Shown here: positions 23,997 to 36,455 of the stretch, piece after piece
Position numbering within the stretch: the first letter of the stretch is position 1
How the letters are laid out: every line of letters starts with the position of its first letter
Assembly: GCF_025118155.1 (NCBI RefSeq)
Contig: NW_026251401.1
Span: forward strand, 248,001-312,000
From: Cokeromyces recurvatus
Taxonomy: Eukaryota > Mucoromycota > Mucoromycetes > Mucorales > Mucoraceae
Direction of reading: 5' to 3'
Length of the DNA: 64,000 nt
Notes under the pieces: model-generated
Databases searched by the model: none
Told to the model about the DNA's origin: nothing
Seen by the model: only the letters and a program-made list of their open reading frames with translations
Program-made: the position numbers and the translations under genes

Positions 23997-26604
23997 TTAA
24001 AAAGAAACAGGTGATGAATGGGTGGTAGTGGATGAAGCAGTACAAAAGTTTGAAAATATGGTTTCAATAAAGGGTTTTAGTTTTGGCCTTCGTTGAATCA
24101 TCATGGCTAGCTCTTGCTCATAAGGTACAAAGGCAATATGGCTATTTACACTTTGTGAAAGTATCTTTAAGAGTTGTACTGCAACTAAGGCTACACCTTG
24201 AATATCTGAAGTATCTATATAATTAGGTAAATGTGAATCACGAATATGAGAAGATAATTGACACGAATCTTCAAAAGTAATTTGATTGCAATCTGTCCAC
24301 ATACATCCATTATCTACAGAAGCTGAAGGTAGATGATCATGAAGTACATGGCTTTGTAGTAATTGTGGGTTGTTAAAGCTTTGTGAACAATTCGTCCATT
24401 GACACATTAATTCAGATCCTATTCAAAATATGTATGGTGAATAAACATCTAGATCAAATGATAATCCGCCTCTATACTTACCATCTTGTAATATACACAT
24501 TTTGATTTGTAGTCCTCGAATGGTCGTACCTTCTAGAATAGCTCCTTGCTTGGCTGATCCTTCCATAGTTCCGGATACTATGGGAAATGCAATCTTCAAG
24601 ACCGTATAAAATTCTTTTATACGTAACGCCTTTTCATGTCCAAATCTTGTTTCATACAATAGATACATATCATCAAGTGATAATTCGCTACTCGTATTTG
24701 ACAGTTCAAATTTATCTTTAAGCCATCCTAGACAACGATAAGGTTCATCTAAATGCTGATATGAAGTCAAATTAGGAAGACTGCAAGGCGCACTACCGTG
24801 TTGATCAGAAAAGAGAATGGATTCATCTGAAGTAGAAGGCTGAGGTGAATTATACGGAGATACTAATGATGAACGAAAGTATTTATAGGGTATCATCAAG
24901 AGTGAAACCATAATACCAATATCAGCCCCATCATGAAGGCTTAATAAATGTTGAGCAAAAGAAGGGGAGAGTCGACTGTATTGAAACAAATACTCAAGAC
25001 TAGTACCAATCAACTCTTCATCATTAGCAATTAAAAACTGTGTAATGCGATCCACTATTTGGTAGGATGTCGGTAAGAGATAAAGTAAATTAGTGGCTGA
25101 TGAGGATGCTAGCATGGTTAAAATACGAATAGAGCCTAATATGACAGATCGTTCTGTAGTTGTCATGAGAAGATTATTGAGACACCCAATAATAGCATCA
25201 AATGGACCTAATTCAACAAACGGTGTCATGTTTTCTAAAATGTCGATACAGTGACTATAATGAGAGGAATTGGTCATAATAAGGCACTTGATGAGCATTT
25301 GTTTAAATTCAGCACTTGTTGCAAACACTTTTGTATTGGATTCAATAAAAGAAAAGTTTCGAATGATGTGTAGTATTTTGAGTATAATGTTATGTGCATT
25401 TGAATTATCTGAATTAGAGAATAAAGTTTCTTGTAAACACATGTTGGTTTTATCTATTAGAAATTTAAATAATTCGAGATTTTCAACAAGTAAAAGTTTC
25501 TGAGGATATTCATATGAAATCGTCACCATCTGATTGAGAGCCCAATCAAGATCAGCTGTATAATTAGACTGTAAAGCAGGTAATAATTTATTCTTTGTAT
25601 TTTCATCGAATTCACTGCCTAATCTAAAGTTTAGAAATACATTTTAAATATTTTAGTATGCTTTTATACCTGTTATACAGTCTCGATCAGGATTAGATTC
25701 CACAGAATGAACATGCTCAAATGGCTGTATACGGTGATGTCTTTCGGAGATTTCACATTGATGTAATTCATTCGTTGTAATCAAATTGGAAGGTAAAATA
25801 GTTTTTTTCGGCATAATGTAGAATGGATTAGATGCAAATGATTGATGATGAACTAGATGTATATATTTATGTATATATTTATAGCGAGAGAGAGAGAGAA
25901 TATTATTAAATTATCAAGTTGGAACATACAAATAGTTTTTACATATCATAATAGATACCATGGTTTTTATGTCTACATTTTCTATATGTCTTTCCAGCAA
26001 GTGTGGATGCTTTATGAGCTTCAGGACCTTTTAATTCTTCTGGAGGAATCCATTCTTTATGCCAAACCTGCTCTTCTTCCCAACCCAACTAAAAAAAAAA
26101 CAAGAAACAAGAAAATGTTAGATAATTTCTCTTTTTTTTTTTTTTTTTTTTTTAAAAAAAAAAGGAATTTATTGATTGTAATCAGACATACCAAGTTTCT
26201 AATATAAAGGCCCTTTAAGATATAAGCAGAATTAGTACAGGTAGTTGGAAACTCAAAGATAGCACCTATTTGTTTCCAACTTCGTTTCTTTGTAACCTAA
26301 AAAAAAAAAGAAGCATCATTAAATAATTTGAGTTTTATATGCATTTTTTTTTTTTTTTTTTTTTTACTTGATCAAAGCCGCCAGCAGCAATAACTTCTTG
26401 ATATAATTTATAAAGATCAATTTTTTTCCCTCCTAAAACAGGTTCTACAAGCAAGGTTGTTCTATATATATAAACATAAATATGGTACTTTTCAACTAAT
26501 GATATGACATTTTACCCTTTACTATTATGAAATGCTTTAAGATCATTAATAAAACGAATGTAATCGTCTGTTCTCACAATGTCATCGACAACTACCTTAG
26601 ACAT
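23997..26604 (-). CDS. RSC9: ARID / zinc-finger chromatin remodelling subunit (RSC9/ARID2-like)
   Basis: Seven exons (26604-26516, 26461-26368, 26296-26192, 26088-25959, 25852-25670, 25618-24482, 24418-23997) join in frame to 719 residues. The first four encode an ARID DNA-binding domain: FINDLKAFHNSKG, GGKKIDLYKLYQEVIAAGGF, TKKRSWKQIGAIFEFP and AYILKGLYIRNLL. The middle 380 residues are helical and armadillo-like (ILHIIRNFSFIESN), with an RFX-like patch (YRCLGWLKDKFELS) near their end. The C-terminus has two C2H2-type fingers (CQWTNCSQSFNNPQLLQSHV and CMWTDC). This order matches ARID2 and fungal Rsc9, subunits of RSC/PBAF remodellers. The donor of exon 4 is uncertain: two GT sites give the same phase. 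No lesion seen. Confidence 0.85.
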
Positions 26605-27879
26605 ATAAAAGAATAATTATTTAAGCATTAAAAGAATAAAAAAAAATGTGAAAAAAGGATAGGATTCTTGTCCTCTTTTTTTTTAATATCAAATGTATAA
26701 TAACCCTTTATTTTTATTTTTTTTATAAATCATACTATTTCATATACTTTAGTAGTCACAAAGAGAAACATTTATCATGTAATAATACTATTATGACTGT
26801 CTGTTGTTCTAGTTTCGTTGATACCCATAATAACGTATATTCCATTTCCCTGTGCTATAATAAATCAATAAAATTATATCATATTCATTACGATTCATTT
26901 AATAAATAAAATTATATATATCTCTCTTGTTGTATCTTGCTCATCTACAGCTGAGATTTAAAATATGGACAATTTTTTACTGATTTAGGTAAATAAGCTT
27001 ATAAGTATTATACGGGATCAATATTTTCCTTCTAATTCATTGCCTCATCAAGAATACTGCACTGACTATCTTCTTGAAGAAAGAGTATTATTCATTTTAA
27101 TTGTTAATCTTGAAAGGCAGTTGGATTACTCCCAAAAAAAAAAATTGCAATTTGAACTATTCAAAACCGCCAATTAGTTGATACTCAATTTGGCCAATTG
27201 AAATTCTTGAATTTCACCAATTAGAGTTGAAAAAAATTGCTAATTGTGCTTAATAAAATTGCCATTTAATATTAAAAATTTGCCATTTGGCACCGTGAAC
27301 ACTGTATGTTTAGGCAAACAATAGAAAACAAAAGAGTGTTTTTTTTTTTTTTTTTTTTGAAAAGAAAAAAATAAAAATAGTAGTATAATCTATTCTTTCA
27401 CTAGACTAACCTTTATATTATTACTTATAACTATATAAAAAGGTTCATTTGTAAGCTTCAGAGTACAGAATATTTATAATATTGGTCTTATCAATTTTGC
27501 GTAATATAAGATTTTTTTTTGTACTCTTCTACTACAAATTGATCAGGGTAAGTATAATAAACAACTATTGTTTTCATATATTTATTAATTTGTGTGTGTG
27601 TGTGGGGGGGCGAATGGATAAACTTTGGCTTGAAAAAGTATTTAACCTTAAAAAAAAATAGAACAGCGGAAAATCTATGTTCCTGTATTACAATTATTAA
27701 TTTTATACAAAATGAAGAAGAATTTATTTTAAATATATGAATGCAAAATGAATAAATACAAAAAAGAAAAAAAATTATACATAGAAATCAATAAACGTGT
27801 TCTGTATCAATTATAATAACAAATCTATGTTGAATAATAGATAGACGAGAAAAGAGCTATATTGGTCAGTTCTATATAA
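26605..27879. other. Intergenic, no gene; contains a CCAATT-rich patch
   Basis: About 1.27 kb of AT-rich sequence. At 27150-27300 short variants of CCAATTAG, CCAATTGA, GCTAATTG and GCCATTTGG recur at irregular spacing, which could be decayed tandem repeats or a small mobile element. A T run and a GT/G run (27594-27610) follow. Confidence 0.45.
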
Positions 27880-29697
27880 TTAAATACTATAAGCTTGATT
27901 TGATTGTGTGTTAAAATTTGTCATGAGTATATCCAGAGGACTACAGGTATTTTCCTGAGTTGTTTGCCTTTCTTTAAGAGTCTTATTTGTTAGTTCCTTT
28001 TCAAAGGCATGTTGATAGGGATGATGTCGTTGTGGTTTTAGGTGAGTAGTTGATGGTCTTTTATTAGGATATGTAAATGAATATCCATTCGTTAGACGAA
28101 CAGGTTCAAAAGAAGAAACCGAATGATTGTCTTCTTCAACGTCAGATGGTGAAGAAGGCTGTTGTATTGTTGTAGAACTCTTAAAAGAAGAAGATGATGA
28201 TGATGACGATGATGGAGAAGTAGCAGAGACATCCTTAGCTTGCTTTTGTTGAATTTTACAAAAATCAATACCTAAAAGAGCTGAAATATCAATATTAGAT
28301 GAATAATGACCTGTTTGATGCTCTAAAAACGGTTGCTGTTGCTGTTGCTGTTGTTGTTGCTGTTGTTGTTGCTGTTGAGTTTTCCTTATCTCCTCTTGTT
28401 GATGTTCTTTTTGTTGATTAAAATCCAGTTCACTTAGGCCTTGAAGTCGACGCCAATGATTTGTAGTACGACGAAGATCGTAGTCAATTGTTAAAAACCA
28501 ATATTTTTCAAAAAATTCTTGAGGTAATTGCCAATTCGCTGCAATGGCTGGATCTCCACCATGGAAAACAGAATAACTCAATAAACAACGGAAACAATCA
28601 TCCAAGTCAAATTGATCTCTGAATAGAATCATTCTATCGCGCATATGAGGTGTAGGAATTAAATCTATACGAGGATCATGAGGAATTGTAAGCTACAAAT
28701 AAAGAAAGAAAACAAATAAATGAATAAATGAATAAAATAGGATACTTGTTTTGTTCCTATTTTTTTTTATTACCTGTAATAATGTTGGTTGAATAGCAAA
28801 TGGTATAGAATCCATGCTAATACATGCTGACTGAAGTCGAAGTCTTAAACGAAGAATTTGAATAGCAGCAAGGTTTGAAGTAAGTGGTTCTTCTGTTAAT
28901 ATAGCTGGATAAGGTATGTGCTGCTGCTGCTGTTGTTGTTGTTGTTGTTGTTGTTGATAGTGTGATTCACAATCTGATCCAGTAGAACTTGGTGAAAGAG
29001 GGGGTATATTAGTATCCTCATCTTGTTGCTGTAACGGGTGTACAGAGTTTTCAATGGGAATATCCAAATCGTCATACATACTATCTGGGGTTCTAGTACA
29101 TTGATGAGGAGAAAGTTCTGATTTTGAAATAATTGGTATCTGTTGTGAAGTGTGTTGGTCTGGTACAGAATGAACACCTTCTTTAGTAATAACAATAGAT
29201 CCAGTAGACAAATATCGATCACGTTGTTTAATAGTATGCTTATATCCAAAAAGTTTTGAAGGAATAGGTAATTTATTACTTGCATTCACATTAATATATG
29301 CAGATATCGATTCAGGAATGGATTGTGCTAAAACTGATAGAGCCTGTTCATTAATATAAGGACCATGTTGAGGAATAACTAAATTATGCTGAAAACAAAC
29401 AAGTTGTAAAGTCAATACAATTCCTTTAAGATACCAATTTTCAGAACGCATAATTTCCTGGTCTGCCTTTAGTTGCTCATTTTCTACATGTAGTTTATCC
29501 CTTTGTTCCCGAATTTGTTTGATGGCTGTTTCTAATTCTCGCATATGTCGTTCCTTACGTTCTCGAAAAGCTCTTTGAGCTGCTCTGTTTTGTGCTTTAC
29601 GAAGAGCTGGAGAAGCAGGATTTGGTTTACGTCCGGGCTTCTTTCGCATTTTAACTTGTTGTATAGTGGGTAAATTATCCAGTTTTTCTTGATCCAT
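27880..29697 (-). CDS. bZIP transcription factor, Pap1/Yap-like
   Basis: Two exons (29697-28774 and 28692-27880) give 578 residues. The basic region at residues 33-52 (RKAQNRAAQRAFRERKERH) is the fungal AP-1 pattern N-x2-AQ-x2-FR, followed by a leucine-zipper helix to about residue 90. The zipper is short and the segment after it (YLKGIVLTLQLVCFQHNLVI) is hydrophobic. Two polyglutamine tracts occur, one near residue 245 and one in the second exon near residue 370, plus a serine-rich stretch. The second exon contains a conserved-looking segment (FDLDDCFRCLLSYSVFHGGD), perhaps regulatory. Role as a stress or metabolic regulator is inferred from the DNA-binding domain only; I see no typical cysteine-rich redox domains. 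Confidence 0.85.
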
Positions 29698-29820
29698 GAT
29701 TTTTATTTTTTTTTATTTTTTTTTAAAAAAGAAAGAGATAAGAAAAAGGAAAGCATGGCCGCAATATTTATATTATTAAAAAAGCGGGGTAATCGGGTAT
29801 TGTATATCTGTATTTAACCA
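29698..29820. promoter_or_regulatory. Immediate upstream region of the bZIP gene
   Basis: T-rich on the plus strand (A-rich leader on the coding strand). The LINE tail inserted at 29821 therefore lies only about 125 bp from the bZIP start codon. Confidence 0.35.
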
Positions 29821-30001
29821 GCAAATAAGATACGTTTAAAATTGAATTTTTATTTTTATTATTATTATTTTTTTTTTTTTTTTTTTTTTTTTTTTGACCA
29901 AATGAGCACATAGCATTTTTCATTTGCTGTATTGCCCTAGTCAGTTCTAATAGTATAAAAGTAAGAAAAACCCTCTTAAGAGAGCAAATAAGATACGTTT
30001 A
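29821..30001 (-). mobile_element. Truncated LINE tail flanked by an 18-bp direct repeat
   Basis: GCAAATAAGATACGTTTA occurs at 29821-29838 and again at 29984-30001, bracketing a poly-T run and a segment that, on the minus strand, is the same 3' tail as the LINE copies at 5.9, 41.7 and 51.7 kb. This is the hallmark of target-primed insertion of a severely 5'-truncated LINE. Part of the left repeat (ATACGTTTAAAATTGAATTT on the plus strand) also matches the 3' end of the other copies, so insertion by microhomology or a different boundary is possible. Confidence 0.75.
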
Positions 30002-30668
30002 TTTTATTTTAAAATTAGACGATTTCAAAAATTTTATTGGACAATTTTATTTTTTTTTTCTAGACAAGTGCAAGAATTAAAATTAGACGCTTTTGCTTTT
30101 GTGAATTAGAACTTCACATAAATTTTGAACAGCCAAATAGTCTCGAATTTTTCCACATAAAGAGAGTTTGTAATTGACTCGATAGCTTCGATCATTTAGT
30201 ATGTATTTGCTTGTTGCAATACTTGGAAGAAAAAAAATGAAAATTTGCATTGAAACAAAATTAATATTGCACTTATAGAGAATTTCCAGATGTAGACCTT
30301 TGGATCCTCAAATTCCCAACCACAATGATTTTGTAGCTTGGAAAAAACTACTATAATCTGATTGGATAGAAATTTTTCTGCTGTGCATCTAAACTTATAC
30401 TTTAAAATATACAATTATTATAAATGAACGAGGCTGCTCACCTCCCTTCTTGTTCCGGTAAAAAAACTTGACCTGCACTACGAGGATGGCTTTTTCGCCC
30501 TGTGGATTTGGGAAGAACTCAACATTCAATAATTAAAAAAGAAAAAGAAAAATAAATGCATAAATAGTACATTTATATTGTGTGGTTACATAAAAATATT
30601 GTTGATGTTTATTGTTTGGGATATGGAATATGAATATTGTATCCATGGTTAATGATTTTAAAGAAATC
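30002..30668. other. Intergenic; possible Helitron 3' flank
   Basis: No gene. 30427-30520 is clearly more GC-rich than its surroundings and on the minus strand includes GAGGTGAGCAGCCTC, a short hairpin. It lies beyond the 3' end of the Helitron relic and could be its terminus, but I do not find a clean CTAG end. Confidence 0.4.
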
Positions 30669-33600
30669 TTAGTTATCGTTGAATAAAACTTCATTGTATA
30701 CTATATTTCTAGTATAAGATTTTTCATTGTTATTTCCGCTATTAGAATCAGCATCAATCATAATCTTAATAGCAGAAGGCGATTTTACCCTTAACAAAGC
30801 AACATAGAGCTGTCCATGACCGAATATGTGATTTGGAAGATACAAACCAATACGATCCATAGTCTGGCCTTGAGCTTTGTTAATTGTCATTGCAAATGCA
30901 AGTCTAACAGGAAGTTGAGTCCTTGAAAATAAGAATAGTAGGGTAGTAGGCTCATTGACACTAAATAATTTAATTTTTGGAATGTACACAACATTACCAA
31001 TATGAGAGCCTGTTGCAACTAATGCCTCTATTACGTGAGGTAGAATTGTTCTGACGATCAGGCGAGTACCGTTACAAAGACCTTGCTTTGGGCTGATGTT
31101 TCGCAACAGCATAACGGGGTACCAATCTTTAACTTCAAAACATGTGGAGGTAGTCCACCTGCTTCTAACGAATTAAAAACTCAGTTGGAACTGAGAGATC
31201 TTCATTTTCAATTATAGGTGCATCAGCACTGAAAGAGATTGTAGCTTCACCAGGAAAAACGTCGAATACCAAATCATTAATAACAGCTACATCTTTGTTT
31301 GTGGTGGATAATACCGCAGAATTGATAGGAAATGCTGTAGAAAATTGTTGGGGAACTTGATACAGTCCAGGGTACACTGCTTGCAAAAGATGGATCAAGT
31401 TGTTACCTCTGATAATCATTTTGTTTGGGATCCCAATGAGACCCGTATCAAATATCTCAGGAGGTTCGCCACCCAAATTAATCTTGTGAGTGTCTACTCT
31501 ACCATCTCCTATAGCCAGAAGGTTCGTAGCAAATTCGTTTAATCCAGAAGCCAAAGCTGTATTATTTGAAGATAATGCTTGCTGAGCACGCATGTTGGTA
31601 CGAAGTCGTAAAACTTGAACATGGCTCCAAAGGTATGAACGATTAATGCATTGATTAACAATTTGTGATCGTGAACCTTTAGGAACAACAGGCAAAATTT
31701 GACGAAAGTCGCCACCAAAAACCAAAAGCCGACCACCAAAAGGGATATTCTCCAATCATGGATCTACAAACTTTGCTATGTCTTTAAGGGACCTGTCGAG
31801 AGCTTCAAAAATGTCTTTACTGGTCATTGAAGACTCGTCCCATAAAATTAATTTTGTTTGCATCAAAAGATCAGCAGTTGGTGAGTTTGGTTTGATATTA
31901 CACATACTGTCAGAATCAACATTAAGGGGAATTTTAAACACGGAATGTGATGTCCTACCACCCTCAAGTAACAGAGATGCAGTACCACTTGGGGCTACTG
32001 CTACAGCAATTTTACCTTCTCGTCTTACCCTATTCAATAAAGCATTAAACAGAAAGGTTTTTCCAGTTCCACCGGGACCATCAACAAAAAACACTCTCCC
32101 ACTTGACGAAGGCAGCGAATCATCTGAATCAACCATAGCAGCAATAGTATCATAAACCAGCTGTTGATCAGGGCTAAAATTTAACTGGGCATTTACTGGC
32201 CTTGATTGTGCTTCTATAATTAGTCGCTGATACTCCCTTAAAATCCTTGGGATGTTAGGATCAATAGCATTAGCTCTTGTATCAACTGGAACTATGACAA
32301 ACCCAACGTAATCAGAGAGATCCAGATTGTAATGCTCAAGTAGCTGATCATAGATCTCCAGCAAGCAATGGTCAAACGCAAGCGTCTGAATGTCTGTTGC
32401 CGGACTCTGAAGCTCAGGATTACTACGGAGACTATGTAGCAGATCCTCTGAAAATTGTTGCTTAAATTACTCAAACAGTTGAAAAGGATTGGCTGGGAAG
32501 CAAAAAGCAATTATTACGCAAAAGAGATCACGCAATGAAGATGCACTTTGGAAAGTTGCCTATAGTATCTGAAAATCCTCTTTGTCTAGATACCCATCTT
32601 CTTGGTTTATCTGACGATTTCCATCTGAAATGCTCAGGAAAATTAGGATATAAAATAGTGTGAGCAAATTCATTAACACAATTAATTTTGAACCAAGCTG
32701 TCAAAGTAGTCTCCTGCATTGTAGCATTCTCAAGAACCTCATTAAGATCATTAGTTTCATCAAAATAAACTTGCTGCTCATTTTCAAGATGCACTTGCAA
32801 CCTTTGACTGGCAGGATACTCCTTGTGAATTTTAAATGAAAATAAACGCCAACATGCTTCAGGTGCAGAAACGTATCTAGCATCCAAATAGAGCTTGATC
32901 TCATTTTGCTCTTCCAAAGTAATAGCAGCTCGATCATGGCCCTTGTAAACATATTTAAATACGTACTTGATAGCATTGATAGAAGCACATGCTTTGACAT
33001 TGATATGCATATCGTATTTGGTACAGAGAAAAAGATTGTGAGGAACAACCCATCGATTATCCATGTCCACCATCTGCCCATTCTTCAGCCTTCTCTGCGC
33101 TGATCGTCCATCATTTCTTCTTTTATACCTAGGATAATCACCAGTTGCATCAACAGTTGTTTCTGAATGGAAATCTTTTGGAAATTGTTTTGTACACTCG
33201 AAGTGTTCCATGCACACAGCAGACTGGTTTAATAATCCACATGGACCGTGCAACATATGCTTTACAACAGTTTCATAAGCTAACGGATATAAATTTTGAT
33301 CCGGAAGTTCCGCGCTGATTACCCTGTCATAATCCTCAGGTGTTGACAATTTATGCTGGTTACTCAAGATAAAAAGCATATGGGCATGAGGAGACCACGT
33401 TTTTGAAATTCAATGGTATATACATAAGCTACAACTCTGCCAAAAATATGCTTTTTTGTGATATCATCTAGCGGTTCCTTTAACTTTAGGTTAAAAACTC
33501 GGGCACGAAGGTCTGGTCTATCTGACGCCAATTGATTATAGAGAAGTTCACGTGTGAGTTCTGGCCATTTTGGATTATATGTAAATGTTATAAATAAATC

Positions 33601-35290
33601 AGGCCTGCCAAACCTTCTTACAATATTTATAGCATCATGATAATTTTGAGCCATATGCTTTGGTCCTCCAGAAAATGTTGATGGTAAAATCACTTTTTTG
33701 CCTACACCTAACGAAGATGAGTTTTCGTAATCATTACTGTTAACAGCATCATGTAAGCCCTTATACATTTCTGCACGTAACTGCTTTTGATTATGTTATA
33801 TGAATGAAAGCCTTGATTGCTCCATTTTGGCATACATGTCAACAATATACTGATGAAATAACTTTTCAAAAAGGTGTAATAGATTCCCATTATCTGGTCG
33901 AACCATAAGATGAACGCTATAATAATCCATGACACTGACTCTGACCCCTTCATTTTCAGGCGAATTAATACTTTTTGAGGTAATGTTCCAGCTTGCAGAA
34001 CCCTCAGAATATAAGAGCACATAATGAAGTGGGTCATAGAACTGATTAAACTCGTTAATTCTACTCAAGGAGCCATCGTGTCTCAAATGAACAACAATAT
34101 CTCTAGATGTAGTCGTTTGACTTCCAGAAGATTCATCACCACCAATAATAATAGCACCAATCTCGGAAGAAGTAGTTGGTCTATTATATCTTCTTTTATC
34201 AGGTGTACCTTCTGCTCCAAATACCATCTTTACTTCACTCATTCTTTCAATACCAATTAAATTCGAATTTCCCAAAGTATTCTGCTCTTCTGCTAGTTGT
34301 ACCATTGTCTTATAATGGCTGACAAATGGATTTACATCATGCATCAATTGCTGCAGATTTCGAAGAGTATCTCGATTTAAGTCAGGGAGTATGGAATTGC
34401 GAGTTTGTAACTCTCTTTCAGAGTCATAAATATTAATTTGAGAAAATTTTGGTGGTTCTCCCAATGCTGGAAGAGCTGGTCCTCTTTGATGATAAGGGCT
34501 ACCTTGAATTCTAAATGTATAACTACCAGATGTTTGGTTGGTTAATTCCTTGTCAAGCTTTACACTTATAGAACCTAAAGCTTAAGGAACTGTTGTAAGC
34601 TCTAATATTAGTTCTAAATTCCTTAGAAGTATTGCTATTGCTGGTCAAAAGTTCTGTCAAAAGAGGAGGGGTAGGTTTCAAATTTTCAAGAACTGAAGAT
34701 CCTTTGCAGCAACAAAGTTGAAATAGTGGGTTTGTGATGGACGATTTAATTACTCTCTCCCCAATCCACATTCTGGTACTACAATAAGAACAGATGACAT
34801 CCATTCTGCCTCTAACATCCCTTATAATAGGCACCCGTGTTGGGTCTCGTGCAATATACTCAACAGATACTGGTTCTGCTCTTGTATAGAATAGGCACAA
34901 TTTGTTTGTTCTACGTCGATGTGTAGGGCTATTGCAAGCAGTGCATCGACTAATATTGGGCAGCTGCTGATCGTTGTGCTCAGGTTGCATTATTGTTTCT
35001 TCTACTTCTACATTATCTTCAATAATATCTGTGCCCCTCATATTAATATCAATCATGTCAACATCAATCACATTAACATCGTCCATATCAACATCCTCAA
35101 TGGCGTTTGTTTGCTGAGCAGGGTTCATGGGACAGGAGTGATGATTTGATCGTCTATGATCTGACTGTCCACAACTACTGCATGTAGGCTGATTAATAAC
35201 AGCCGAACGCTCAATATAAGCAGTACAATCTTTATGAGATCGACGAACATGCCCTGATTTTCCACAATGAGGACAAATTCTTTCTACCAT
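30669..35290 (-). pseudogene. Helitron Rep/helicase, decayed
   Basis: Read from 35290 downward. Three zinc-knuckle-like units open the protein (CPHCGKSGHVRRSHKDC, CSSCGQSDHRRSNHHSC, CTACNSPTHRRRTNKLC). A Helitron-like N-terminal domain follows at 34464-33796 (VLLYSEGSASWN). The Rep domain at 33768-32528 has FGRPDLFITFTYNPKWPEL, the HUH region (broken), and the tyrosine region YVFKYVYKGHDRA. The PIF1-type helicase at 32364-30669 has Walker A VDGPGGTGKTFLFNAL, Walker B-like [28 protein letters not shown] and TINKAQGQT. The coding potential is broken by at least four frame changes or stops (near 33790, 33370, 32520 and 31140), one inside the HUH motif, so this copy is not autonomous. In the family, Helitrons transpose by rolling-circle replication. 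Element ends were not found. Confidence 0.9.
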
Positions 35291-35814
35291 TTTAATTATA
35301 CAATAAATATAAGATTCTAAATGATGTAATAATTTTATTAAAATCTATTTATAAAAGTAATTCTTTGATGCTTTACAATATATATAATTTGATGATCCTT
35401 TAGTAACGTTATATTTGTTTTATATAATATGGTTTACAAATATTTATAATTGATTTTATAGAATACAATATACCGTAGATTCTATACACATTTGAAGACT
35501 TCTTTTGTGACCGTAAAATAAATAACTTCTGGCAGCGATTTTACGAATTTTACGAAACGGAAGTATTTTAATTAATAGATATGACGTATGTATGTCATTC
35601 TTAGATGGTGTTATCAAACTAGTAGTATGAAGCATTTTGTACATGTATTTTATGACATATGTTAGATATTAAACAACAGCTCTGTAATAAGGGCAGCGCC
35701 TTCTTGAAAGAAAATAAATTAAACCTTGTGTAATTTTAAATGAAAATTATACTGACTGTCTGTTGTGTTCTGTATTATAGGAACTGTTATATGTGGTCCT
35801 TAATTTTTTATTGG

Positions 35815-35874
<60 letters not shown>

Positions 35875-36455
35875 GGGGACACATTCTTTAAATATAAAAC
35901 TATAGAATAATATATTTATTCACAAGGAATTTAGGCGTTATCATATCTAGTTATATACATGTATTTATACTAAATTTAATAATGTATAATTTCTTAGATG
36001 AATTATCAATTAAAGTAGTTTCACCACTTCTTAACCATGTGTGTTTAAGAACAATTTAGGAGCTTGTATTCATTCTATCTTTATGAATGGGATATCATCT
36101 TTTATAGTGAAAGTTGCTTTTTTTTTTTCTTATAGTAAAAGATGGTAACTTCGTTATATACAAAGACAAATTAATACATGGAGCAAATTGAAATAAATTT
36201 TATTTTAATTCTTGAAAAAATTATACAGTACCTTTAAAGCGTAAATCAACAATATTTTAAACGTCAAAAAAAGAAATAATTCTTTTATATTACAAAATGT
36301 ATATCTTACGTAATAAATACCATTCCTTCATCTTTAAAGAATATCATAGTTTTTATTTGAATTTTTTTTTTATATAATAATTCGGCTTTGTACTTTTTTT
36401 TCGTATCTTTCTATCTTTTATTATTATTTTTTATTAAAAATAACACTCTTCCTAA
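35291..36455. other. Intergenic with a 53-base poly-T; promoter of the multicopper oxidase
   Basis: No gene supported. A pure T run occupies 35816-35868. The last 200 bp before 36456 are T-rich with short pyrimidine runs, as in other promoters in this window. The left part may include the 5' end of the Helitron. Confidence 0.45.
35816..35868. repeat. Poly-T, about 53 bases
   Basis: Uninterrupted homopolymer; length in the assembly should be treated with caution. Confidence 0.9.

Noticed and set aside
23749..24000. ORF across the CA microsatellite
   Set aside because: Thr-His repeat translation of (CA)n.
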